Assembly: GCA_963971575.1 (NCBI GenBank)
Contig: OZ020620.1
Location: forward strand, 41,206,924 to 41,270,923
DNA length: 64,000 bases
Direction of reading: 5' to 3'
Source of the DNA: Liopterus haemorrhoidalis
Taxonomy: Eukaryota > Arthropoda > Insecta > Coleoptera > Dytiscidae
The first letter of the stretch is position 1; the number at the start of each line of letters is the position of its first letter. Below, piece after piece: positions 1 through 10,748 of this stretch. The translations under genes were made by a program, and so were the position numbers. The notes under the pieces are model-generated. The model saw only the letters and a program-made list of their open reading frames with translations, was not told the origin of the DNA and ran no database searches.

Positions 1-532
1 TTCTAAATTGTACACCCATCATAACGTCTTATAAGTGATTCTTGATTATACCAACGAAATCCTAAAAAGAGAAACTCCCTTTTTTTCATCTTTCATTGTC
101 CAAACTCAATCAAACTTTGAACATAAAAAAAAAAAAAAAACTACGGAGTATCGTGTTTTTGTTTCTTCTGTTGTTAATTCTAATGACATCCCATATAAGT
201 AATGAGTTTGTTCGTAACTTTCTTGAATGGCGACAACACCAACACACTCTCGTAACGAAGTCATTGGCCAAGAGAGTAGACAGTAACAGTAGACTCACTC
301 ACTACTCACTACCGTATCCGACGCTTTCGAATACGGTCGCACAACACTAAAAAAACTTTAGTTTCACGAAATGTGAACTCTCAGTGATATATACTGTGAT
401 ATTATTTATGTTTGCCTGTGTTTTTTTGGATAGTGTCAAAATTGTGAATGGCAAATTTGTGGAGGTACACTGGAAATATTAAACAGTAAGTTTTTATTTT
501 ATATACTACATACAATGGTTGCACCATGGTAG
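1..532. other. gene-free AT-rich flank
   Basis: I see no supportable gene here. Open frames on both strands are short and low-complexity, and there is a run of about 15 A near 126-140. The stretch ends at the 8-bp target duplication of the hAT element that begins at 541. Confidence 0.5.
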
Positions 533-668
533 ATCTAGACCAGGGATTCCCAACGGGGTCCAGGTGGACCCCTTGGGGGTCTATGGAAGTTTAAAAAGGG
601 TCTATAGTATTCCAGGGGTCTATTATTAGTCCACTTTAAATCGAAATGAGTTTCGATACTTTGAACAT

Positions 669-1169
669 TTGATGCAACTTTCTGTTGTTGAAAACGATAT
701 GATTAATGTTGATGACATTCAAATCTACACTGACCACTTGAAACAATTAAAAGAAGATACCAATGTCCGTTATAAAGATTTGGAAAGTTTAGATTTCCCG
801 TCTTGGATTATAAATCCATTTGAAAGCGACACAAGCAATATTGATTTTTCTCTACAAGAAGAATTGATTGAATTGAAGGAGAATTTTGAAGAGAAAATCA
901 ATTTTCAAGCAAGTGGTTATGCCAAATTTTGGAATTGTAAAGATATTCGCAAAAAATACGTCAAATTAATTCATATCACCGAACCATTATTTTTAGCTTT
1001 TCCTAGTTCTTACTTGATTAAGGCAGGATTTAGTCACCTTAACAATTTATTAAGAAAAACTAGAAATCGATTAAATATTACAGAACGCGGTGGTTTACGA
1101 TTATTATTAACTAATCTTACAATAATACTAAGTATTATGAAAAAGAATAAACCACAACCATCGCATTAA
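669..1169 (+). pseudogene. hAT transposase C-terminal remnant (ZBED/SCAND3-like)
   Basis: An open frame of 166 codons lies inside the hAT element. Its last third reads FLAFPSSYLIKAGFSHLNNLL, then KTRNRLNITERGGLRLLLT, the conserved C-terminal dimerisation region of hAT transposases of the ZBED5/SCAND3 type (usual pattern FPSSYL-E-GFS, then RNRL and E-GDLRL). The N-terminal BED zinc finger and most of the catalytic core are missing, so it cannot encode an active enzyme. The remnant reads in the element's + orientation. Confidence 0.8.
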
Positions 1170-1241
1170 ATTACTTAAATTACTTAAAAAATATATATAT
1201 TATAATTAGTTATATATTTTAGTAAAATTGAAAAATTGTTT

Positions 1242-1244
<3 letters not shown>

Positions 1245-1329
<85 letters not shown>
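1245..1329. repeat. (TA)n microsatellite
   Basis: About 42 uninterrupted AT/TA dinucleotides, the longest simple repeat in the window. It sits inside the hAT element. Confidence 0.95.
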
Positions 1330-1334
<5 letters not shown>

Positions 1335-1706
1335 ATGTTAGTTACTGGATTGTCCTTACAACTTCAACTTGATACATGGCGCTACATATTTATGCATTAT
1401 AATAAAAAAAATTGGTTGGTCTATAGGGGAAAAATTTTAAGATCGTAGCGCCACTCGGATTTTTTTGAAACCATTCTAAATCAGATACCACTTGACATTT
1501 ACAAGTAAATAATAGCGAAAAGTGTATCAAAAAACGACAAAAAATAAATAATTGTTTGGGATTTTCTGATTTTGTGAAGTGACATTACTTGTAAACATCT
1601 AAAATACTACATTTTGTGATCTGGTTTTAAGTTATGGCGGTTTTCCATTGTCGATTATTTTACCTATATTGGGGGAAATAATAATTCCCGTGTTGTTTAC
1701 CAAGGG

Positions 1707-1802
1707 GTAGAAATCTACAATGCTGGGCATATAATATTGTGTGGAGTCACTGAAAAAAACAGAGAGTTCATAAAGATTTATGCATTATGCCTACAAACTT
1801 GA
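1707..1802 (+). pseudogene. fragment of a SWIM-type repeat protein
   Basis: This frame reads VEIYNAGHIILCG, a short spacer, then EFIKIYALCLQT followed by a stop. It is clearly related to the frame at 44485-44733 (VLNAGHVILCG, then CLQTSAL). From memory of the family, N-A-G-H-I-x-x-C-G plus C-L-Q-T-S-x-L precedes SWIM zinc fingers in multicopy insect proteins that can carry THAP and YqaJ domains; this assignment is inference. The fragment lies inside the hAT element, so it was probably inserted there. Confidence 0.45.
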
Positions 1803-2379
1803 GCATTACAAACCCACACACAATAACAGGAATTTTCAAGATATGCGATAATAAATACAAAATTGAAAATATTTTTTGTAGTCACTATCATTAAAATGTA
1901 ATGAGCAAACTTTGATATAAGGGCTCACTTTTTTTCCAATTTTTAAATTGTTTATCTAAACATCGCGTCGATTCCTAACCTCTTGCTTTCCCAATTTTGT
2001 TTCGAACCGTACGGTGTCTGATATTAGTGGAAACAAATGAAACGATATTTCCGGGTTTCTTCTTTTTAATGAATTGCACATAGGCACACAACAATATGTA
2101 TTATACATTTTTCAATGATTATAATAAAACTTTAAAAACAAACTTCATACAAAACCAATACACAAAACGAAATGATATCTGATGTACACAAGTTCATGAA
2201 ACGCTCACCAGATGGTAGGGTGCTTAGCTGCAAATCCCTATTGAAAAAAAAAGTTGCTAAGGGGGTCTAAGTAGAAAAAAGGTTGGGAATCCCTGATCTA
2301 GACTTTCGAAGGCCTGAAACTAATCATTTTGGGGCCCCTAAGTTAAAGAAAAAGTCCTCAATTTTACGGAACTTTATTG

Positions 2380-3645
2380 CAGAATTTTATATTAGTACCT
2401 ATATTTAAGTTTTTACAAAAACTAAGAAAAAAAAAAGTGGAACAAATTGTTTTATTGCTTTTAAAAATATTCGCCTTTAAGATTTATACACTTTTGCATT
2501 CGCTGAAACCAAGTCTCGAAACTTTTTTTCACTCTGAAGTTGGTATCTCAAAAACATAGTTTTTGAAGGCTTCAACAGCTTCATGAGGTGATGAAAATCG
2601 CTCTCCACGCATTTTTTGTTTGACATTGGGCAACAAAAAAAGTCGTTAGGGAGTAAATCAGTTGAATACGGGCAATGAGACATTAATTCGATGTTTTTCT
2701 CCTTCAAATAATTAATTGTTTGACGTGTTGTGTGGGAGCTTGCATTGTCATGATGAAGAATGAACGACGTTTTTGGTTTTTTTTTTCCTGGATTTGTCGA
2801 TGACTTCTGGCAAACAAATTGTTCTCCGATCTTCTAAAGGAATTATTGCGACATGTCCAATACAACTGAAGAAACAAGCGATCATTTTCTTGGAAGTGCT
2901 TCGTGAACGAACAACTTTTGTGGGTTTCGGTTCATCTTAGAAGACCCAAACAGTATTGTTGCTTAGTTTCCGGTTCATATAAATAAATCCAAGTTTCGTC
3001 ACCTGTAACGATGTTGTATACGGATTTTGCAGTGCCTAGATGATTGTTATTAGCATTCTCTTACACCAATCAACTCGAGCCTTTTTTTTTGAGCTTCGGT
3101 CAAATTATGCGGAATCCATCGGGAACAGAACTTTTTCACAGATAAATGTTCATGCAAAATCGAATGTATTGCAGTCTGTGATATGCCAATGGATGCCTCT
3201 ATCTCACGGTAAGTCAAATGCCGATCTTCTTCAATCATTTTGCGAACAGCATCGATGTTTTTTTGAATCTCAACCGACCTTCACGAGATTCATTACTGAC
3301 GGACGCACGACCACGACGAAATTCCGCAAACCAATTGTAAACAGTCTTTTCTGATGGTGCTTCATTACCGAAAGTTGAACGAAGCGAATCTATGCATTAT
3401 TGTTGAGTTAGGCCTTTACGAAAATCGTAAAAAAACATTCTACGAAAACCTTGACGAGTAATTTCCATTTTTTCAGAAAATTATTTATTTTTTAACGCTC
3501 ACTGTCAACAAACTCGGTCAATTTATAAGCTGCCACTGATTTCACAATAACAAATGTCAAATTTTACGAACATGGTAATGACATATTTCAATACTGCCAT
3601 CTAGTGGTCGTTTGTAAAAACATAAATGGTAACCCTCGTATACAA
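2380..3645 (-). mobile_element. mariner-like element relic, copy 1
   Basis: Reading the minus strand gives a nearly full-length but broken mariner transposase (2461-3468) with short flanks. Outer boundaries are approximate because I could not match terminal repeats. A second, shorter copy of the same family is at 6197-6551, which is highly similar at the nucleotide level over the shared C-terminal part. Confidence 0.75.
2461..3468 (-). pseudogene. mariner transposase, broken
   Basis: The minus-strand frame starts MEITRQGFRRMFFYDFRKGL. It continues through the helix-turn-helix region (PSEKTVYNWFAEFRRGR), then IGISQTAIHSILHEHLSVKK and SRWIPHNLTEAQK, and ends with the catalytic C-terminal block (HCPYSTDLLPNDFF). 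Several frameshifts and an early TAA soon after the start break it. The S-P-D-L-x-P-x-D block seen in intact relatives is altered to S-T-D-L-L-P-N-D. It is a mariner relic (DD34D class by family knowledge) and not functional. Confidence 0.8.
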
Positions 3646-3669
3646 CGACAGTTACCGATCCTAGTGTTA

Positions 3670-4130
3670 TGAATTTTTGAATGAATTGAAAATTATACAA
3701 AAATCAAATTGATCCGACTATATTTGGTCTAAATTCTATCGCAGAAACAAATGTATGTTTATGTTGTACTAAACCTAGGAACATTACCCTCTTAATATTT
3801 CTTCAGAATAAATAGGACCGGTCTAAAAGTTAATCCAACCAAGTAACATACTTAGACCGTGAGAAAGAATGAATTTGTTTAGATTTGAAATACATGTGTG
3901 ACTTTTTAGTATTGAGAAATAATTATGAGAAAATGGGACAGATGTTTATCATATCATGTTTTTAAAATGTGTTTCGTAAAAATAAGCCTACGTGCATTTT
4001 ACCACACTGTGTTAAATTAACTTTTAATTACTTCAAAATGGGGACCATATATCAGAAGAATTGAATTTAGAAAGTTGTCTATTGACCTCCGGCACTATAT
4101 GAAAGTCACAGGGTTGGCGTAACATTACAA
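3670..4130. other. no gene seen
   Basis: AT-rich sequence with no open frame, repeat or RNA that I can support. Confidence 0.4.
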
Positions 4131-4189
4131 CCAGAGCTGTGCCGAATACCAAATACCCATCAAATTATTTGAAATAACAAATAATATAA

Positions 4190-4500
4190 TTTGTCACTGA
4201 TAAAAGGTATTTACAATATTAAATACAAATATCAAATACTTTTTAAAAGTATTTGAAATGCAAGAATTATTTGAAATTCTAGGAAATATTTGAAATAATG
4301 TAATTATTTGAAATACCAGGAAATATCTGAAAAAATAGGAAAATATTTCAAATACTGACATTTTCAGACAACACATATCAAATAAAAATACCACGGAGAA
4401 AGTATTTGTAAATCCAAATACCAAGATAATTTTTTTGAAGTATTTGAAATACAATATTTCAAATACCTGAAAGTAATTGAAATACTTTTTCAAATACTTT
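4190..4500. repeat. degenerate TATTTGAAATAC tandem repeat
   Basis: The motif TATTTGAAATAC and close variants recur many times at irregular spacing. The minus strand stays open through it (99 codons of F/Y/I-rich sequence), which is a by-product of composition and not a gene. It may be the body of a decayed short transposon. Confidence 0.6.
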
Positions 4501-5096
4501 ATTTTCTTTAAGCGAAAATAAATGGAATTTTAATATTTGTGAGTTGTCACGTTTTACTCAAGTACTTCTTAATGATTGAAGAGAGCTTTTACTAAACAAA
4601 ATAATCAATAGTCTCATTTAACCGATAAAAATTACTAGTTTTCAAAATCTAGTTTCGCTTAAACTAAAAGCTATACTTTTTCCTTTTGACATTTAGATTT
4701 TGGCTGCCAACATGAAACCTGAAATAATCACGGAGCTTGTTACAACCCGAGACAACAAAAATCCCATTTGTTTCCGCTTAAATATAATAAATAGAGCGTA
4801 CAGAAAAAGACAAAAATTGATATGTGTAAAATCAAAAAAATATTAACTGGCTCATTGTATAAATCTGTTAATACGAGTCGTATCAATCAAATTATAAACT
4901 GGAGAACATAAAAAACTGGTATTGAATATTTCCAATATCGTTTTCGTTCTTGAACAAAAAAAAATATGTTGTTCCCGTTCCCGTTTTTAAAAAATATCTT
5001 TATTTTGTTTTTGTTTTCGGTTTGTTATCATCCTTGATAAAAATTGAATAAAAAATTTGGGAATCGATAGATTTTCCGACTTTCAACTCCAACTCC
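4501..5096. other. AT-rich spacer with MITE-like similarity
   Basis: No gene. The sequence around 4530-4680 (gttgtcacg, TTTAACCGATAAAAATTACTAG, TTTCGCTTAAAC) resembles the region at 40330-40510, suggesting a shared short interspersed element. I could not define its ends. Confidence 0.4.
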
Positions 5097-5458
5097 CGAC
5101 TCCAAAAAGCCTTGACTCCTCCAAAAAGTTTCGACTCCTTCCAAAAGTTTCTACTCCTCCAAAAAGCTTCGACTCCTCCAATAGCTTCTACTGCTCCAAA
5201 TAGCTTCGACTCCTTCAAAAAGCTTCGACTCCTCCATAAAGCTTCGACTCCTTCTAAAAGCTTCTAGTCCTCCAAAAAGCTTCGACTCCTCCAAAAAGCT
5301 TCGACTCCTCCAAAGAGCTTCTACTCTTCCAAAAAGCTTCGACTCCTTCAAAAAGCTTCGATTCCTCCAAAAAGCTTTGACTCCTCCAAAAAGGTTCGAC
5401 TCCTCCAAAAAGCTTCGACTCCTTCAAAAGCTTGTAGTCCTTCAAAAAGCTTCGACTC
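5097..5458. repeat. 19-bp minisatellite, about 19 copies
   Basis: The unit is TTCGACTCCTCCAAAAAGC with point variants (ccttc for cctcc, ctact for cgact) and occasional 1-bp length changes. Because 19 is not a multiple of three, each minus-strand frame reads a 19-residue pattern (SKLFGGVEAFWRSRSFLEE) over 57 bp. Three overlapping spurious frames result; I do not regard any as a gene. Confidence 0.9.
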
Positions 5459-5459
5459 C

Positions 5460-6190
5460 CGGCTCTGACTCTCTATTCCTGGTTTATTGAGAACACTAAT
5501 ATACATTTCAGCTACAAAGTGGTTATGAATATGGTTCAGAATACAATATTGAATAAACTGTCATAGTATTAATAAGATTTAACATTCTGCTCTGAAGAAC
5601 ACCACTTGTAGGCGAAAAGTACATCAGTGTTTTTTTTTTTTATTAAATTGTTGAGTTAAGAATTTTGAATATTTTTTTTATTTTTTTAATCATACAGTCT
5701 CCTCCATGTTTCGCAAATATTATATAAAGATTTTTAAAAATGTTTTTTAGCAAATTTCCTTATCAACGTATTACATGGTTTAAAAAGGATGAAACTATAT
5801 CGTTACAGGAAATAAGATTGTTTTCAATGTCATTTTTAAAAACAGCACTGCGAATCAAGTTGTAAGAAAGGGATAAAATATTGCAAATTCAATACATTGG
5901 TGCATATATGCCTTTTTATTTCACTTAGAAATTGATCAAAACATTTCCTTAAGATTTTATTATTAGTATTATGCATCAGAAGAGGTAATGTGTTATAATC
6001 GTTCAAAAAACTTATTTCTGCGTTGTTGGCATAGGTTATAGAGTTAAGATAGGTTATGTTGCAACTCAACACGATTATTTATACTTCGCCAAAGATATTA
6101 TGACAACAAAAAAATATTATTATTATTATAATAATAATGCTGTTGGGTTAAATCAGTGGCGCAACCAGGATATTATCTTGGAGAGGACCA
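5460..6190. other. no gene seen
   Basis: AT-rich, with a (TTA)n tract at about 6116-6137. The 78-codon minus frame at 5836-6072 has no recognisable motif. Confidence 0.4.
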
Positions 6191-6196
6191 AACTGT

Positions 6197-6551
6197 TTAA
6201 TACTTTACAAAATATTCGCCTTTAAGATTTATACACTTTTGCATGCGTTCAAACCAATTCTCGAAACTTTTTTTCCACTCTCTTGGTATCTCAAAAACAT
6301 GGTTTTCGAGAGCTTTAACAGCTTGAGGTGATGAAAATCGCTGTCCACATCTTTTGTTTGACATTGGGGAACAAAAACAAGTCATTAGGGGATAAATCTG
6401 GTGAATACGGGCAATGAAATATTAATTCGATGTTTTTCTCCTTCAAATAATCAATTGTTTGACGTGCTGTGTGGGAGCTTGCATTATCATGATGAAGAAT
6501 AATGCGACGTTTTTGGTTGCTTTTCCTGATTTTGTCGATGATTTCTGGCAA
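6197..6551 (-). pseudogene. mariner transposase C-terminal fragment, copy 2
   Basis: Two overlapping minus frames joined by a frameshift. The first carries ILHHDNASSHTA (second catalytic Asp block) and CPYSPDLSPNDLF (third catalytic Asp block). The second ends WFERMQKCINLKGEYFVKY, the typical mariner C-terminus. It is the same family as 2461-3468 but keeps S-P-D-L-S-P-N-D. The 5' two thirds are missing. Confidence 0.85.
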
Positions 6552-6584
6552 ACATAAAAGTTCAAAAAAAAATTGTTGGAATTA

Positions 6585-6952
6585 TATTTTCATTCTATGT
6601 GTCATGTATACGAAACCAGAGAGGCGGAGTATATGACCAAAAAACCAATGATTAAAAAAACCAATTGAAGCCTTAGGCGCAATTTTTAAAATGTAATGAA
6701 CCTTGCTATATAAAAAAAAATACTGCACCTATTTAAAAACCTAAATAATGGCATTAGGTATTCGAATTAATATTAACAAAAAAATATTTTAACATAAAAT
6801 ATGTTTTTAAGCTCTTAGATTAACAGACGATAAATTATTTTTAAAATATCGTTCATTTTGACGTGATTACTACAAAGCAAAATTTGTCTACACACTAAGC
6901 CGCCTTCACTTATATAGCGAAACCCTGAAATGTGTGAAAATTCACACTTCAC
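6585..6952 (+). repeat. R1 interspersed repeat, partial copy
   Basis: Matches the 3' part of the R1 repeat at 7505-8597 in the same orientation. Shared landmarks are ACCAGAGAGGCGGAG, TAGGTATTCGAATTAA, a block at 6820-6880 and the terminal GTGAAAATTCACACTTCACA. Confidence 0.8.
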
Positions 6953-7504
6953 ATAAATTTTTTTTGTAATATTTTGATATTTTATAAATAATTATATGTA
7001 TACTTGATTAAATCTATGAATAATTATCTAGATTTTTAACATTCCGTAGAAATTATTACAAAAACAATTAAAATTAAAATTCATTCTCTATTATTAGAAT
7101 TTCTAACTTTCACAAAAAAGAAGTTATTTCACTTTTTCAATGAGTTTATTCAGTGTTGAATAAATATCCTTTGGGTGCGCTACGCGAAACGAGATTCTAT
7201 AGTAATGTCAATAGAATAAAACATAATTACAGTGATAATATCATTTTATTTACGTAAAACGAGCTACAATAGTTTTATAGCCGTCGGCAATATCAATTAA
7301 CGTCTCCAGATAACGACGACATCTAACAACCAGCGACAGTATTAAATAAAACATCACGGTATTTACTTATAGATTTCTTTACATTTTGCACAATATGTAC
7401 CTATATGAGAAATACACGCAAGTATACCCTCGTATTTGCGTGTATTTCTCGCCAATAAGTCCTTACAAAACAATAGAAAAACACATTGTTTTGGGTTGAC
7501 TCAT

Positions 7505-8597
7505 TTTTAGGGTTTTGTAGGTATGACCAAAAAACCCTTATACCGTCATTTTGTTGTCTGTCTGTCTGTCTGTTCGGTAAAAATTGTAGCCAAACGGCTA
7601 AACCTAGAGAGTTGAAAATTGGCATGCTTGTACAACTTTTTGACCCGCACATAGGAAAAATACTAAAACATATCCCCCTCAAAATATAAACAAATATGTG
7701 CTCATCGAAAAAAAAAAATGTTTTTTTTAATTCTGAGTAGGGTATCAAATGAAAGCCCTTAGTACGTGGATTAACGATCAAAATTTAATTTTTGCAAAAT
7801 AAATTATTTTGAGGCGGTTTTTGCCAAAATTGTGTAAAAAAATTTTGACCCACACCCTGTAGCCCAGATGGTTTAAACCAAAATGTGAAAAAATTCTAAG
7901 TAATGTATATTGGTGTGAACCGGAATAGTACAACAGGAATTTTTGATCAGATTATGTTTTCGGAAAATAACGCATTTTTTGTGTTTTTTTGTTGACGATG
8001 CATACATGTTATACTCTTATAACACACTAAGTTGATAAGCGTTTGGTGGTCTAGTGACTCAGTTGCTCGACAACTACACAGGATCGTTATTCACTACACA
8101 GGTTCGTTCCTGGCTTGTGGAGTCAATTTTTTTTTTGTTTTTTTTTTTCATATTTATTATGTTTAAATTAATTTGTTAAAATTCTAGTTATATTTTAGCA
8201 CATTTTGAATTTAATTTTCAAGAGCGTAAATTTAATAACCAATTGGAATTATATTTTCATTCTGTGTCATTTATACGAAGCCAGAGAGGCGGAGCGTATG
8301 ATTTAAGACTACCAATGAAAGCCATAGGCCCAATTTTCAAAATCTTAATGAACCTTGTTATATAAAAAAAATACTGCACTTATTTAGAAACCTAAATAAT
8401 GATATTAGGTATTCGAATTAAAATTAACAAAAAAATATTTTAATATAAAATTTGTTTTTAAAGCTCTGAGATTAACAGACGATAAATTATTTTAAAAAGA
8501 TCGTTCATTTTGCATTTTGCACTCAGCATGCCGCCTTCACTTATTATATACCTGCGAAACCCTGCAATGTGTGAAAATTCACACTTCACATCAATTT
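7505..8597 (+). repeat. R1 interspersed repeat, copy A
   Basis: Member of a roughly 1-kb family with further copies at 11393-12400, 27313-28318 and 36793-37728 (all minus) and a partial copy at 6585. Order along the unit: AGGGTTTTGTAGGTATGACC, a (GTCT)n tract, the block AGCCAAACGGCTAAACCTAG, conserved blocks including CACACCCTGTAGCCCAGATGG, an internal tRNA-like segment (8038-8132), ATTAGGTATTCGAATTAA, and a 3' end GTGTGAAAATTCACACTTCA that is palindromic over TGTGAAAATTCACA. No transposase is visible, so it is non-autonomous; class not settled. Confidence 0.85.
8038..8132 (+). other. tRNA-like block in R1 copy A
   Basis: TGGTGGTCTAGTGACTCAGTT resembles a pol III A box plus D arm. About 50 bp later GGTTCGTTCC matches a B box. 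I cannot fold a proper acceptor stem, so this is a tRNA-derived or tRNA-like segment and not a functional tRNA. Confidence 0.45.
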
Positions 8598-8840
8598 TTA
8601 TTTCTCAACATAGTGTCCTTTTAGCTCGATACACTTCGTCCAGCGTTTCTCCAACTTTTTCAAGCCATCCAAAAAGTAAGATTCTGGAAGGCCTTCAAAA
8701 TAGGAATATTTTTCGGCGATGACCTCCTCATTCGACGTGAATCTTTTTCCGGCGAGCCTTTTCTTCATGATTGGAAACAAGAAAAAGTCGCTGGGGGCCA
8801 AATCTGGTGAATACGATGGATGCGGCAACAATGCGGACCG
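8598..8840 (-). pseudogene. mariner transposase C-terminus (second mariner family)
   Basis: The minus frame reads YSPDLAPSDFFLFPIMKKRL, then GKRFTSNEEVIAE, LPESYFLDGLKKLEKRW and CIELKGHYVEK. This is a standard mariner transposase C-terminus with the third catalytic Asp region intact. It differs from the 2461/6197 family (SPND, NLKGEYF). It abuts the 3' end of R1 copy A, and everything upstream of the last catalytic block is missing. Confidence 0.85.
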
Positions 8841-8925
8841 TCATTCATTCATTTTCCCCAATAACCACACGAATGCGTTTATTCTCTACTTTGAGAAAAC
8901 GTGGCACTCATCTTGCCAATTTTTG

Positions 8926-9250
8926 ATCATGTGACCAGCATAACTCGTCACTGGATCATCTGAAATCAAAAATCCAAAAAGATTTTGTTAGTTTATGAGT
9001 TTGCCGAGGTAATGACGTTGAGTTTTTATTTTTAAAATGATTTTTCAGTTTTTAGCGTTACTTAGAAGACAAAAAAAATTAATTCCCCCTAAAAAAAAAA
9101 CTAAAAATGAGTATATTTGTTATTGTTAAATAAAAAAAAAAAAAACATGAAAACAAAATATCTCAACGTCGTTACCTCGGCAAACTCATAAACTAACAAA
9201 ATCTTTTTGGATTTTTGATTTCAGATGATCCAGTGACGAGTTATGCTAGT
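8926..9250. repeat. fold-back inverted repeat, arms about 110 bp
   Basis: The sequence from CAGCATAACTCGTCACTGGA at about 8936 through GAGTTTGCCGAGGTAATGACG is repeated as its reverse complement at about 9145-9248. The loop between holds A-rich runs. Transcribed, it would form a long hairpin. No coding sequence. Confidence 0.85.
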
Positions 9251-9531
9251 CACCGCAAAATCTAATTTTTTCCCGGAGTCTGAGAAGATTTGCCACAGCT
9301 GGCTCATTTCGCCATATTTTGCCTTCGAATTTTTTTTGTATCTTCTTCAAAACATACTTTATATATGTACTCAGTTTGAAAATGAATAAATTTAACCATA
9401 GATTTGAAAAAAAATCACAAAAATATGCTTAAAATGTGGTTGTCAGACCCCTTAATAAAATTGACAGTATTGATACAGTCAAGGTGCAATTATTTATGGC
9501 ATTACGTAACATGAAACGTAATATTGACTAC

Positions 9532-10106
9532 GTTAGACCGGGAGCTCATGACAGTTTTTGGTCTCCGATTTCATACAGCATGCCTTTTGGAGGAGAGAAT
9601 ATTTACCCTGTGACAACAAAAAAGGGATGGTACTAAACCCCTGCACGCTTTCCGGTCATAGGGAAAATTGCATTTCCGCTTAAACACAAAATTTTTGTGC
9701 TTTTCTCTGATTTAATATTGCTTGCCCTTTTGTCAAAAGAAAGTTATAACAAATTTAAAGTCTTTTAAATATATGCATGCGATTCGGAGGGTCCCAAAGG
9801 GCTCAAACGGTCATGTGATCTTGTAATAAAAAAATATGATTTTACGCGTTTTCATACAGCATACCTATAATTAAAATACTTTAAATTTGTTATAACTTTC
9901 TTTTGACAAAAGGGCAAGCAATATTAAATCAGAGAAAAACACAAAAATCTTCTGCAAGTGGAAATGTAATTTTCCCTGTGACCGGAAAGCGTGCAGGGGT
10001 TTAGTACCATCCCTTTTTTGTTGTCACAGGGTAAATATTCTCTCCTCCAAAAGGCATGCTGTATGAAATCGGAGACCAAAAATGACATGAGCTCCCGGTC
10101 TACGTG
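9532..10106. repeat. fold-back element, arms about 230 bp
   Basis: The left arm begins GTTAGACCGGGAGCTCATGA and passes through GGTCTCCGATTTCATACAGC and the block at 9640-9672. The same sequence returns in reverse complement, ending GAGCTCCCGGTCTACG at about 10104. Arms are about 9534-9763 and 9870-10104 with a loop of about 105 bp. The open frames at 9436 and 9991 are arms of this hairpin, not genes. Confidence 0.85.
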
Positions 10107-10388
10107 GCTTTCATATCTATGGTCGGAGGTCCAGAAACAGAGAACTTACCTTTTCTGCCATGATACTCTTCTATAGTCGTTGGGAACCTATTATCTAATA
10201 TGACAATTATGATGAATATAAAATCTCTCTGCAGTAGCTCTTAATTTATGTACAGAAAATACGAAAATCCATGTCAATTTTGATCCTCCCCTCGTATTTC
10301 CTTGTGAAATTCCTTTCATTACCCTTTTAATTAATAAGAAATACAGTGCTATATTAGTAGAATTAATTGATAATATTATTTTTTTCAG

Positions 10389-10748
10389 AAGCCCCAGCAG
10401 AAATTCCCCCATCCCACCGTCGTTTATCCGCCGAAGACTGGATGCTCCTCGATTCCCTAGGTTCCCACGGCACGCCATGTACGGGTCGTTTCTTAACAAT
10501 GCACAAACGTCGTCGCAAGAAGTTGGTGACTCGGAGTTTGCAGCAAGACGTAGCTATCCTCGATGACGTCCATCATGGACAGGTGCAATGTATCTTAGAT
10601 CAGTGCGGACGATGGGGCTTTAATGCATTCGCACTGGAAGCCAGTGCAGGTGGAAGAAGTTTACCAGTTTTATGTGTACATCTTTTCCATTGGTATGGAT
10701 TACTGGAACATTTCCGGTTGGATGTTGTTAGAGTTTGGAAATTATTTA
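10389..10748 (+). CDS. PDE7 exon a: pre-catalytic region
   Basis: The acceptor TTTTTTTCAG precedes it and the donor GTAAGT follows. It carries SHRRLS (a PKA-type site at 10418-10429) and the basic KRRRKK stretch. It then reads [15 protein letters not shown] and [15 protein letters not shown], matching the start of the PDE7 catalytic region. It opens with two bases of a split codon. Confidence 0.92.

Larger units (their letters stand above)
541..2295 (+). mobile_element. hAT element with 8-bp target-site duplication
   Basis: The left end CAGGGATTCCCAAC and the right end GTTGGGAATCCCTG are perfect inverted terminal repeats. They are flanked by the identical 8-bp sequence atctagac at 533-540 and 2296-2303, the target duplication length expected of hAT transposons. 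Inside are a transposase C-terminal remnant (669-1169), a long TA microsatellite and a fragment resembling another insect repeat protein (1707-1802). The element is too short and too broken to be autonomous. Boundaries are read directly; the superfamily call rests on terminal repeats, target duplication and transposase similarity. Confidence 0.9.

Noticed and set aside
96..350. 84-codon frame at the window start
   Set aside because: Lysine/hydrophobic-rich start from an A run, no recognisable domain and no splice evidence. I could not link it to PDE7 as a 5' exon.
5000..5445. Minus-strand Ser/Phe/Glu repeat protein
   Set aside because: Produced by the 19-bp minisatellite; frames shift with unit-length changes.
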